5,794 nt of DNA, from assembly GCA_019313105.1 (NCBI GenBank), contig JAFDBW010000114.1, positions 1-5,794 on the forward strand. Reading direction: 5' to 3'. Source of the stretch: Deltaproteobacteria bacterium. GTDB taxonomy: Bacteria > Desulfobacterota > Desulfuromonadia > Desulfuromonadales > BM103. The notes below the pieces were generated by a model. That model made no database searches and was not told the origin of the DNA. It saw only the letters and a program-made list of their open reading frames with translations. Shown piece by piece: positions 1 through 5,794 of this stretch; the stretch's first letter is position 1, and each line of letters opens with the position of its first letter. The translations under genes and the position numbers were made by a program.

Positions 1-339
1 GCACTCTACCAGCAGACCGTTCTCAACGCATTCAAGGATGTTGAAGATGCCCTGGCGAACAACTATGCCACGGCTCAAAGGTTGGAGCAACTTGCTGCAA
101 CGGCAGAAGCAACCGGGGCGACCTTGAGACTATCGACCGACCGCTACCTCGCCGGATTGGACGATTATCTGCCTGTGCTGACTGCCCAGCGCACAGATTT
201 TGAAACCCGCAGCAACCTGCTCGCGGCCCAGAGACAACTTCTGGTCGACCGTATCAGCCTGGCGCGAGCATTGGGTGGTTCCTGGATGCAAGACCAGATG
301 AATGCCCGTTTGCAGACGGAAAAGGAAGCGAAAAAATGA
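1..339 (+). CDS. RND efflux outer-membrane factor (TolC/NodT type), 3' part only
   Basis: Frame 1 is open from the first base and gives 112 residues before TGA, so the 5' part of the gene lies outside the window. Family members usually have about 450-480 residues, so roughly the last quarter is present. The visible part matches the second OEP repeat of TolC-like proteins: YQQTVLNAFKDVEDALAN at about residues 3-20, then the conserved turn DRYLAGLDDYLPVLTAQR at 47-64, then a long helix ending in ARALGGSW. These proteins form the trimeric outer-membrane and periplasmic duct of tripartite exporters. The charged tail after ALGGSW (QTEKEAKK at the end) is typical variable sequence. The stop overlaps the adaptor start as ATGA, which supports co-translation with the adaptor. 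The signal peptide and any lipobox cannot be seen. Family assignment is firm; the specific ortholog is not determinable. Confidence 0.93.
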   Translation, partial: ALYQQTVLNAFKDVEDALANNYATAQRLEQLAATAEATGATLRLSTDRYLAGLDDYLPVLTAQRTDFETRSNLLAAQRQLLVDRISLARALGGSWMQDQMNARLQTEKEAKK

Positions 340-1508
340 GAACGAAAAAAGCACTCCTGCCGCTCCTGGTCATCGTTATTGCCATTGGGTTGACCTTTGT
401 TCTGGTGAAATCACGCAAGATACCCAAACCTCTGGAGACACCCTATCTCGGTCCGCTGGTTGAAACGGCTGAGCTGGTAAAGAGTTCCCGTCGAGTCGTT
501 GTGTTTGGTACAGGTACGGCCCAATCAAGACAGGAAGTCAACATTACACCGCAGGTCAGGGGACGAGTCAGCGAATTGTCGCCGAACATGATGGAAGGGG
601 GAACGTTCCGCAGAGGCGAGTTACTGTTTGCCATCGAAAGCGTGGATTATGAACTTGCCATCGACCTGGCCAAGGCCAGTCTGGCCCAGGCCGAACTGGA
701 ACTGCAGCGCAACGAGAATCTTGCCAGGGTTGCTCGCCAGGAATGGCAGGCCCTGAACCCCGGCAGTGCTGAAGAGCCTGACCCTCTGGTGGTCTATGAG
801 CCGCAGATGAAAAGTGCCCGGGCCCAGCGGGATGCTGCAGAAGCCAATGTCCGGCAGGCTGAAATCAACCTGCAGCGAACCCGACTGTTTGCGCCTTTCA
901 ACGGTTTCGTGCGCAGCGAACAACTCGAGTTGGGCCAATATCTGAATGCCGGGTCCGCAGTCGCAACGGTTGTCGGGACCGATCATGTGGAGATTGTCGT
1001 GCCAGTCACTCTCGATGATCTTGCCTGGTTGCAGGTGCCGCGCAATGGAGGCGTGCAAAAAGGCTCCGAGGCAGAGATTGAGCTGCAATCCGGCGGCCGG
1101 AACTTCCGCTGGCAGGGAGCGATAACCCGAGCCATGGGGGAGATCGACCCGCATAACCGCACTGCGCATGTGGTGGTCACGGTTACCGATCCTCTTGCCA
1201 AGGATGGTGCAGGGAGAAGCCTTCTCAATCAACTTCTACCGGGCATGTTTGTCGAGGTCCGGATGCTGGGCGAAGAACTTGCTGATGTCATCGCTGTGCC
1301 GCGCGGCGCATTACGTGACAACGATACCGTGTGGATTGCCGACAGTGATAACCGCCTGCATATTCGTACGGTTGATATTATTCGCCGCGAACGTGACGAA
1401 ATTCTGGTCCAGGCCGGTCTGCAGGCTGGAGAGCAGGTCATCTTGACGGGACTGACCGGGGCCGCCGAGGGAATGCTGCTGCGTCCGAATTTGAGGGAGG
1501 CCAGGTAA
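336..1508 (+). CDS. RND efflux periplasmic adaptor (HlyD/AcrA membrane-fusion family)
   Basis: This 390-residue adaptor would link the inner-membrane RND pump to the outer-membrane factor. Residues 6-24 form one hydrophobic segment after MRTKK. No cysteine lipobox is seen, so it is probably held by an uncleaved N-terminal anchor rather than by lipid. The first lipoyl half is near 68-100 (PQVRGRV at 72-78, GGTFRRGELL at 88-97). An alpha-hairpin rich in Ala, Gln and Glu covers about 103-182, with a Pro-rich interruption (PGSAEEPDPLVVYEPQ) near its tip. The second lipoyl half begins with TRLFAPFNGFV at 182-192. Beta-barrel and membrane-proximal domains follow to about 385. The start is fixed by AAGGAAG at 322-328, 7 bases before the ATG, and by the ATGA overlap with the upstream gene. 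The stop TAA shares one base with the pump ATG. Substrate is unknown. Confidence 0.95.
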   Translation: MRTKKALLPLLVIVIAIGLTFVLVKSRKIPKPLETPYLGPLVETAELVKSSRRVVVFGTGTAQSRQEVNITPQVRGRVSELSPNMMEGGTFRRGELLFAIESVDYELAIDLAKASLAQAELELQRNENLARVARQEWQALNPGSAEEPDPLVVYEPQMKSARAQRDAAEANVRQAEINLQRTRLFAPFNGFVRSEQLELGQYLNAGSAVATVVGTDHVEIVVPVTLDDLAWLQVPRNGGVQKGSEAEIELQSGGRNFRWQGAITRAMGEIDPHNRTAHVVVTVTDPLAKDGAGRSLLNQLLPGMFVEVRMLGEELADVIAVPRGALRDNDTVWIADSDNRLHIRTVDIIRRERDEILVQAGLQAGEQVILTGLTGAAEGMLLRPNLREAR

Positions 1509-4500
1509 TGAACAGCGCGATTCGCTGGATGGCGGAGAACCATGTCGCCGCCAACCTGCTGATGCTGGTTTTTATCGTCGGGGGTCTGATCCTTGGCTTC
1601 AGCATCAAACAGGAGGTCTTTCCGGACGTGAATCTCGACCGGGTCCAGGTTTCGGTCGTCTATCCCGGCGCCGGACCGGAAGAGGTCGAAGAAGGGGTGA
1701 TCTTCAAGATCGAAGAAAACCTGACCGGGGTGGACGGCATCAAACAGGTCAAATCGGTGGCTGCGGAAGGTTACGGGGTGGTTACCGCGGAGATCATGAC
1801 GGATGCAGATATCGACCTGGTTCTGCAGGATATAAAAAGTGAGGTTGATCGGATCACCACCTTCCCGAAGGATGCGGAAAAGCCGGTCGTCAGCAAAATG
1901 CTCAACCGCCGCGAAGTGATCTCGGTGGTGGTCTTCGGTAAACTGCCGGAACGAAGCCTACGGGAACTTGTCGAACAGGTTCGCGACGAGCTGTTGCTGG
2001 AACCGGGGATTACCCAGGTTGATTTGAGCGGTGTGCGCCCCTATGAGATCTCCATAGAGATCGACGAAACCAACCTGCGTCGTTACGGCCTGAGCTTTGA
2101 CATGATCGCCCAGCGGATTCGAAAGGCGTCCCTCGACCTGCCGGGCGGGACGATTAAAACCGGCTCTGGCGAGATCCTGGTCAGAACCAAGGAGCGCCGC
2201 TATGTCGGCCATGAATACGCCAGTATCGTTATCCTGACCACGGTGGATGGCACGGAAGTCACCCTGGGAGACATCGCGACCATCAAAGACAGTTTCGAGG
2301 AGACCGACCAGTTCAGTCTGTTCGATGGCCAGCCGGCAGCCATGGCCAAGGTTTATCGCGTTGCTGATCAGAAACCGACCGAAATCTCCGATGCAGTGAA
2401 ACGATATGTCGAGGCCAAGCGACTGCAGCTGCCGGAGTCGGTCGACCTGGCCACCTGGAATGACAACTCGGAGCTCTTCAAAAGCCGCAAGGACCTGCTC
2501 ACCAGGAATGCCCTGCTCGGCCTGGTTCTGGTCTTCATAACCCTTGGGCTGTTCCTGGAGATTCGCCTGGCGCTCTGGGTCATGCTCGGCATCCCCATCT
2601 CCTTCTGCGGGGCCCTGCTGTTCATGCCGGCGATCGGTGTCTCGATCAACATGATTTCACTGTTTGCCTTCATTATGGCATTAGGCATCGTGGTTGATGA
2701 TGCCATTGTCGTCGGTGAGAACGTGTATGAGCAGCGACAATCCGGCAAACCATACCTGCAGGCAGCGATTGATGGCGCGACTGAGGTCGCCCAACCGGTC
2801 ATCTTCGCGATACTGACCTCGGTCACAGCCTTTCTGCCGCTGCTTTTTACCAGCGGCATCATGGGTAAGTTCATCATGGTGATACCGGCGATCGTCATTA
2901 CCGTACTGCTGGTCTCCCTGGTGGAATGTCTTTTCATCCTTCCCGCTCACCTGGCGATTGGCCAGCGAGTCAAGAACCCCGGCCGCTTGCTGGCCAATCT
3001 TGAGAGGAACCGGCAACTATTCGGCCGACTCCTGCAGCGATTTATCGACGGGCCTTACCAAAAGGCTCTCGCCCTCTGTCTGGAATATCGCTACACGACC
3101 GTTGCTATTGCCGTTGCCGTCCTGCTCCTGGCCGGTATTGGCATGATTGGCGGCGGAATCGTCAAGTTTCGTTTTATGCCCGAAGTTGATGCTGACGTCA
3201 TTCAGGTCGCACTCGAACTTGCTCCCGGTAGCCCGGTCGACCTGACGGCGCAAGTTCAGGACCAGGTCGTCAAAGCCGGCCTGGATGTGGTTGCCGAGTA
3301 CGATAAAAAAAGATCGGAAGGTGTGTCGGTGATGCGTCACATCTTTTCGAATGTCGGTTCAGCTGTCGCGGATCGCGGTCCTGCCGGAGCCTTTACCAGC
3401 TCCGGCGGTAATATTGCAAGTATCTCGATGTTCTTGACGCCGAGCGAACTGCGTGGGGTGCCGGCCAGCGAGATCGCCAACCGCTGGCGAGAGCGGGTCG
3501 GAAACATTATTGGTGTCGAGACCTTAACCTTTACATCGACCCTGATCCACCTTGGAGCCAATATTGACGTGCAACTGGCGCACAATGACTTCGTTGTTCT
3601 GGATCAGGCTGCCGAGCGGCTTAAAGAAATGATCGCCACGTATCCGGGTACGGGCGACATTACCGACAACTACACGCTCGGCAAGAGGGAAGTTAAGGTT
3701 CGCCTGAAAGCCGAGGCTCGCACTCTGGGGATTACCGAAGAAGATCTCGGTCGGCAGTTGCGCGGAGCCTTTTATGGTGCCGAAGCCCTGCGCCTGCAAC
3801 GAGGGCGCAATGAGGTGAAAGTCCTGGTTCGCTACCCGGAAGAGAGCCGTCAACACTTCTGGGACCTTGAAACCATGCGTATCAGGGTGCCGGGTGGCGG
3901 ACAGATTCCCTTGGAGCGGGCGGCGACGCTGGTCGAAAGCCGCGGCTTCAGCAAGATCAACCGGACCGATCGTAAACGCGTCATCAATGTGACCGCGACC
4001 GTGGACGGCCATGTCGCCAACGCCGAGGAGATCGTCGCTGAGATCAAGGCCACCGCCTTGCCGAAACTTATCGTAGATTTCCCCGGTTTGAGCTATGACC
4101 TGGAGGGTGAGGACAAGAATCGCCGGGAGTCAATGGCGAGCATGTTCAACGGCTTCAAACTGGTGCTGATCGTGATCTTCGCCCTGCTGGCGATCCCGTT
4201 CCGCAGCTACTCGCAGCCGTTGCTGATTATGGCTGCCATTCCATTCGGCATCGTTGGTGCGCTTCTTGGCCATTTTCTAATGGGCTACGACCTGAGCATC
4301 CTGAGCATGTTTGGTCTTGTAGCCCTGACCGGTGTGGTCGTCAACGATTCGCTGTTGTTGATCGACTACATCAATCGGCACCGTCGCGAAGGCAAAGAGC
4401 TGACGGAAGCCCTGCTGAGTGCCGGTAAAAGACGCTTCCGCCCGATTCTGTTGACCTCCTTGACCACCTTCTTCGGACTTACGCCGATGATCTTGGAAAC

Positions 4501-4678
4501 CAGCGTGCAGGCGCAATTTCTCGTGCCCATGGCGATCAGCCTGGCCTTCGGGATTCTCTTTGCCACCGGGATTACCCTGCTGCTGATTCCGACCCTCTAC
4601 ATGGTCCTGGAGGACGGCCGACACCTTCTCGGGCTGTCGCCGTCCCACGCCGAGCATCATGCCGAGAAAGGAAGTTAG
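1508..4678 (+). CDS. RND multidrug-type efflux permease (AcrB/HAE superfamily)
   Basis: This 1056-residue inner-membrane proton-driven pump has the full RND layout: TM1 (about 13-33), a first periplasmic region with FPDVN (38-42), TM2-TM6 (about 335-478), TM7 (about 530-550), a second periplasmic region opening with FMPEVD (556-561), and TM8-TM12 (about 882-1030). Length is normal for AcrB relatives (about 1030-1050). TM4 holds the Asp pair D397-D398 in GIVVDDAIVVGEN, equivalent to AcrB D407-D408. TM11 keeps R976 and T983, equivalent to AcrB R971 and T978. TM10 reads GVVVNDSLLLIDYIN, so the AcrB K940 position is N946, followed by D947. The absence of a CusA-like TM10 and the general pattern suggest an organic-compound (HAE-like) rather than heavy-metal pump, but the substrate is not readable. 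GGGAGG at 1495-1500, 7 bases before the ATG, supports the start. The short C-terminal tail is His-rich (H1047, H1050, H1051). Confidence 0.97.
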   Translation: MNSAIRWMAENHVAANLLMLVFIVGGLILGFSIKQEVFPDVNLDRVQVSVVYPGAGPEEVEEGVIFKIEENLTGVDGIKQVKSVAAEGYGVVTAEIMTDADIDLVLQDIKSEVDRITTFPKDAEKPVVSKMLNRREVISVVVFGKLPERSLRELVEQVRDELLLEPGITQVDLSGVRPYEISIEIDETNLRRYGLSFDMIAQRIRKASLDLPGGTIKTGSGEILVRTKERRYVGHEYASIVILTTVDGTEVTLGDIATIKDSFEETDQFSLFDGQPAAMAKVYRVADQKPTEISDAVKRYVEAKRLQLPESVDLATWNDNSELFKSRKDLLTRNALLGLVLVFITLGLFLEIRLALWVMLGIPISFCGALLFMPAIGVSINMISLFAFIMALGIVVDDAIVVGENVYEQRQSGKPYLQAAIDGATEVAQPVIFAILTSVTAFLPLLFTSGIMGKFIMVIPAIVITVLLVSLVECLFILPAHLAIGQRVKNPGRLLANLERNRQLFGRLLQRFIDGPYQKALALCLEYRYTTVAIAVAVLLLAGIGMIGGGIVKFRFMPEVDADVIQVALELAPGSPVDLTAQVQDQVVKAGLDVVAEYDKKRSEGVSVMRHIFSNVGSAVADRGPAGAFTSSGGNIASISMFLTPSELRGVPASEIANRWRERVGNIIGVETLTFTSTLIHLGANIDVQLAHNDFVVLDQAAERLKEMIATYPGTGDITDNYTLGKREVKVRLKAEARTLGITEEDLGRQLRGAFYGAEALRLQRGRNEVKVLVRYPEESRQHFWDLETMRIRVPGGGQIPLERAATLVESRGFSKINRTDRKRVINVTATVDGHVANAEEIVAEIKATALPKLIVDFPGLSYDLEGEDKNRRESMASMFNGFKLVLIVIFALLAIPFRSYSQPLLIMAAIPFGIVGALLGHFLMGYDLSILSMFGLVALTGVVVNDSLLLIDYINRHRREGKELTEALLSAGKRRFRPILLTSLTTFFGLTPMILETSVQAQFLVPMAISLAFGILFATGITLLLIPTLYMVLEDGRHLLGLSPSHAEHHAEKGS

Positions 4679-4709
4679 GTCACTGTATCGGACGATTCAT
4701 CGCTTCGTG

Positions 4710-4751
4710 GGCGGTCTTTCACCTGCCGCGGATTGTTGATGGATTTTTTTT
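4710..4751 (+). terminator. weak candidate terminator after the efflux operon
   Basis: GGCGGT (4710-4715) can pair with ACCTGCC (4721-4727) around a CTTTC loop, with one bulged T. An eight-T run lies at 4744-4751. The T-run begins 16 bases after the stem ends, which is too far for a standard Rho-independent terminator. This is therefore a weak call, placed here because it sits just after the pump stop codon. Confidence 0.22.
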
Positions 4752-4822
4752 CGCTTGTGCTGAGGATTTGTTCCTTTGCGGACTGGGAACTGAGGCTCTC
4801 TGAATTATTTGATACTCTGAGT

Positions 4823-4845
4823 GCAACAGATGAACCATCTGTTGC
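4823..4845. repeat. perfect 10-bp inverted repeat with AAC loop
   Basis: GCAACAGATG (4823-4832) and CATCTGTTGC (4836-4845) are exact reverse complements separated by AAC. In RNA this would form a stable stem with a minimal loop. The following bases TTGCTCTTC are pyrimidine-rich but not a clean U-tract, so it may be an imperfect terminator for the efflux transcript, a 3'-end stabilising hairpin, or an operator. A 9-base imperfect palindrome (ACTC T GAGT, 4814-4822) abuts it directly on the left. The pairing is seen in the sequence; its role is inference. Confidence 0.75.
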
Positions 4846-4903
4846 TTGCTCTTCACCTCCGTGTGACACAATGTCCTGCTTTCTCACTCGATCTTTTCAG
4901 TTC

Positions 4904-4932
4904 TTGAAAAAATCAAGAGAGTATCGTTAAAT
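4904..4932 (+). promoter_or_regulatory. possible sigma70-type promoter for the ttcA-like gene
   Basis: TTGAAA at 4904-4909 matches the -35 consensus at five of six bases, and TTAAAT at 4927-4932 matches the -10 consensus at four of six, with a 17-base spacer. Transcription would begin near 4939 and give a leader of about 40 bases before the TTG start. It lies in the AT-richest part of the intergenic region. Such matches also occur by chance, and the -35 box overlaps the small inverted repeat at 4902-4918. Confidence 0.4.
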
Positions 4933-4970
4933 GCCAGAACAACCGATTTCTCTCTATTAATGAGCACTTC

Positions 4971-4976
4971 AGAGGA
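4971..4976 (+). promoter_or_regulatory. ribosome binding site deciding a TTG start
   Basis: AGAGGA stands 5 bases before TTG at 4982. In the same frame, stops TAA (4958-4960) and TGA (4961-4963) block any start further upstream, and no ATG or GTG follows before the conserved N-terminal helix. The site therefore supports TTG as the initiation codon of the ttcA-like gene. Confidence 0.7.
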
Positions 4977-4981
4977 CCAAT

Positions 4982-5764
4982 TTGTTACTCAATAATGCCC
5001 ATTTTCGGAAAGTCAAAAAGCTCACCGGTCAGGCCGTCGGCGCCTTCAAACTGATTGAAGAGGGCGACCGGATCGCTGTCGCCGTATCCGGGGGCAAGGA
5101 CTCCTACGCCCTGCTGCACATCCTCGAGCAGTTGCGGCGTCGTGCGCCGATCAACTACGAATTGATCGCCGTCAACGTTGATGCCGGCTTCCCCGGTTAC
5201 CGCAAGGATATTCTTGAAAAATACCTGCGCACGTGCGGTTTCCAGGTACACATGGAAGCCACTGACTGCTCCCATATTATCGAAGAAAAATTGCGCCCCG
5301 GTTCATCTTACTGTGCCTTTTGCGCCCGCTTGCGGCGAGGAGTTCTGTACACCGTTGCGGATCGCCTCCGATGCAACAAGATTGCCCTTGGCCATCATCT
5401 TGACGATTTTATCGAGACCCTTCTGCTGAATCAGTTTTACATCGGCACGCTTGCTGCCATGAGCCCCAGATTGCTGGCGGACAACCAGCGTCACACGGTG
5501 ATTCGTCCGCTGGTCTATGTCGAAGAGACAGATATTATCAAATTTGCCCGACAGAACGATTTTCCGATTATCGACTGCGATTGTCCGGTCATGGGGCAGG
5601 AAGATCATCAGCGCCAGAGAATGAAACGTCTGCTCACAGAACTGCACAAGGAAAATCGCTATCTGAAACGCAGCATGATTAGTGCGCTAGGCAACATCCG
5701 CCCACGTCACCTGCTCGACCAGGAAATGTTGAGGCTGGTGCAAATGAACGAAAGAAAGACCTGA
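4982..5764 (+). CDS. ttcA: TtcA-like tRNA 2-thiocytidine synthetase (PP-loop ATPase)
   Basis: The 260-residue product matches the TtcA family, cytoplasmic enzymes that use ATP and an iron-sulfur cluster to thiolate cytidine 32 of certain tRNAs. The PP-loop SGGKDS is at 36-41, preceded by LIEEGDRIAVAV. The cluster-ligand motif is CAFCARLRRG with C111 and C114, and a third cysteine candidate is C199 in FPIIDCDCP, with C201 close by. ALGHHLDDFIETLLLNQFY (from about 135) and IRPLVYVEETDI are further family signatures, and the C-terminal IRPRHLLD is typical. E. coli TtcA is longer (about 311 residues), and the difference lies at the ends. There is no N-terminal zinc-finger region as in TtuA, so TtcA is the better call, although substrate tRNA is unproven. 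The TTG start is supported by AGAGGA at 4971-4976. The gene appears transcribed separately from the efflux operon, and its stop overlaps a following ATG. Confidence 0.9.
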   Translation: MLLNNAHFRKVKKLTGQAVGAFKLIEEGDRIAVAVSGGKDSYALLHILEQLRRRAPINYELIAVNVDAGFPGYRKDILEKYLRTCGFQVHMEATDCSHIIEEKLRPGSSYCAFCARLRRGVLYTVADRLRCNKIALGHHLDDFIETLLLNQFYIGTLAAMSPRLLADNQRHTVIRPLVYVEETDIIKFARQNDFPIIDCDCPVMGQEDHQRQRMKRLLTELHKENRYLKRSMISALGNIRPRHLLDQEMLRLVQMNERKT

Positions 5765-5794
5765 TGGACGAATCAGGGCAAAAGAGGTCCCGGC
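5764..5794 (+). CDS. possible start of a downstream gene, cut by window end
   Basis: An ATG shares its A with the TGA stop of the ttcA-like gene (TGATG) and the frame stays open to the last base, giving MDESGQKRSR. Such overlaps usually mean translational coupling in an operon. The upstream purine stretch GAAAGAAAGA is only a weak Shine-Dalgarno. Ten residues are too few to recognise a product, and the frame could be open by chance. Confidence 0.35.
   Translation, partial: MDESGQKRSR

Larger units (their letters stand above)
4679..4981. other. intergenic region between efflux operon and ttcA-like gene
   Basis: These 303 bases contain no gene that I can support. Direct count over 4681-4980 gives about 45% GC, against about 58-60% in sampled coding lines. 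Reading frames on both strands exist (for example 4733-4930 on + and 4675-4887 on -), but their products are low in recognisable motifs, start with TTG or GTG, and have no good Shine-Dalgarno. The region holds a perfect hairpin, a T-run, a possible promoter and a short second inverted repeat (TCTTGA at 4902-4907 and TCAAGA at 4913-4918, loop AAAAA). It most likely contains the 3' end of the efflux transcript and the promoter of the ttcA-like gene. Confidence 0.8.

Noticed and set aside
621..1232. Long minus-strand frame of 203 codons opposite the adaptor gene
   Set aside because: It lies entirely antisense to a clearly conserved adaptor, its product has no recognisable domain, and such frames are common opposite GC-rich genes.
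3524..4012. Minus-strand frame of 162 codons inside the pump gene
   Set aside because: It is antisense to the second periplasmic region of the pump, where the + frame is plainly coding. No motif was recognised.
4675..4887. 70-codon minus frame in the intergenic region
   Set aside because: GTG start with weak upstream signal and a Ser-rich, low-complexity product. It overlaps the pump stop codon, and nothing supports expression.
4733..4930. 65-codon + frame in the intergenic region
   Set aside because: TTG start without a Shine-Dalgarno and no recognisable family. It crosses the perfect hairpin, so it is unlikely to be a real gene.
5760..5777. Inverted repeat CCTGAT / ATCAGG over the ttcA-like stop codon
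   Set aside because: The stem is only 6 bp with no T-tract after it (GGCAAAAGAGG follows), so it does not look like a terminator and may be chance.
1..5794. CRISPR array, tRNA or rRNA gene, insertion sequence or attachment site
   Set aside because: I saw no spaced direct repeats, tRNA-like cloverleaf, transposase motifs or terminal inverted repeats. The window is efflux operon plus a tRNA-modification gene.

Overview
The window carries the 3' end of a tripartite RND efflux operon, a 303-base AT-richer intergenic region, and a PP-loop tRNA-modification gene of the TtcA family. All genes lie on the + strand. The organism looks like a Gram-negative proteobacterium, because the three efflux proteins together span inner membrane, periplasm and outer membrane. 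Sampled coding stretches have about 58-60% GC. The short TtcA type and the order outer-membrane factor, adaptor, pump would fit an anaerobic deltaproteobacterial (Desulfuromonadota-like) genome, but that placement is inference and no phylogenetic marker in the window proves it.

Region 1 (1-4678) is the efflux operon. It holds the C-terminal 112 residues of a TolC/NodT-type outer-membrane factor, a complete HlyD/AcrA-type adaptor of 390 residues, and a complete AcrB-superfamily RND permease of 1056 residues. The genes overlap by 4 bases (ATGA) and 1 base (TAATG), so they are almost certainly co-transcribed and translationally coupled. The permease should take substrate from the inner membrane or periplasm, the adaptor should bridge the periplasm, and the outer-membrane factor should form the exit duct. 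The substrate cannot be read from the sequence. The operon promoter and any regulator lie upstream of the window.

Region 2 (4679-4981) has no convincing gene. GC falls to about 45% by direct count. It contains a perfect 10-bp hairpin with a 3-base loop (4823-4845), an eight-T run (4744-4751) behind a weak hairpin, a possible sigma70-type promoter (4904-4932), and a Shine-Dalgarno sequence that fixes a TTG start for the next gene.

Region 3 (4982-5794) holds a complete TtcA-like tRNA 2-thiocytidine synthetase of 260 residues. Its stop codon overlaps an ATG (TGATG) that may open another gene running off the window end.

Nothing here is clearly a new system. The points most worth a second look are the altered proton-relay residue in transmembrane helix 10 of the pump and the structured intergenic region.
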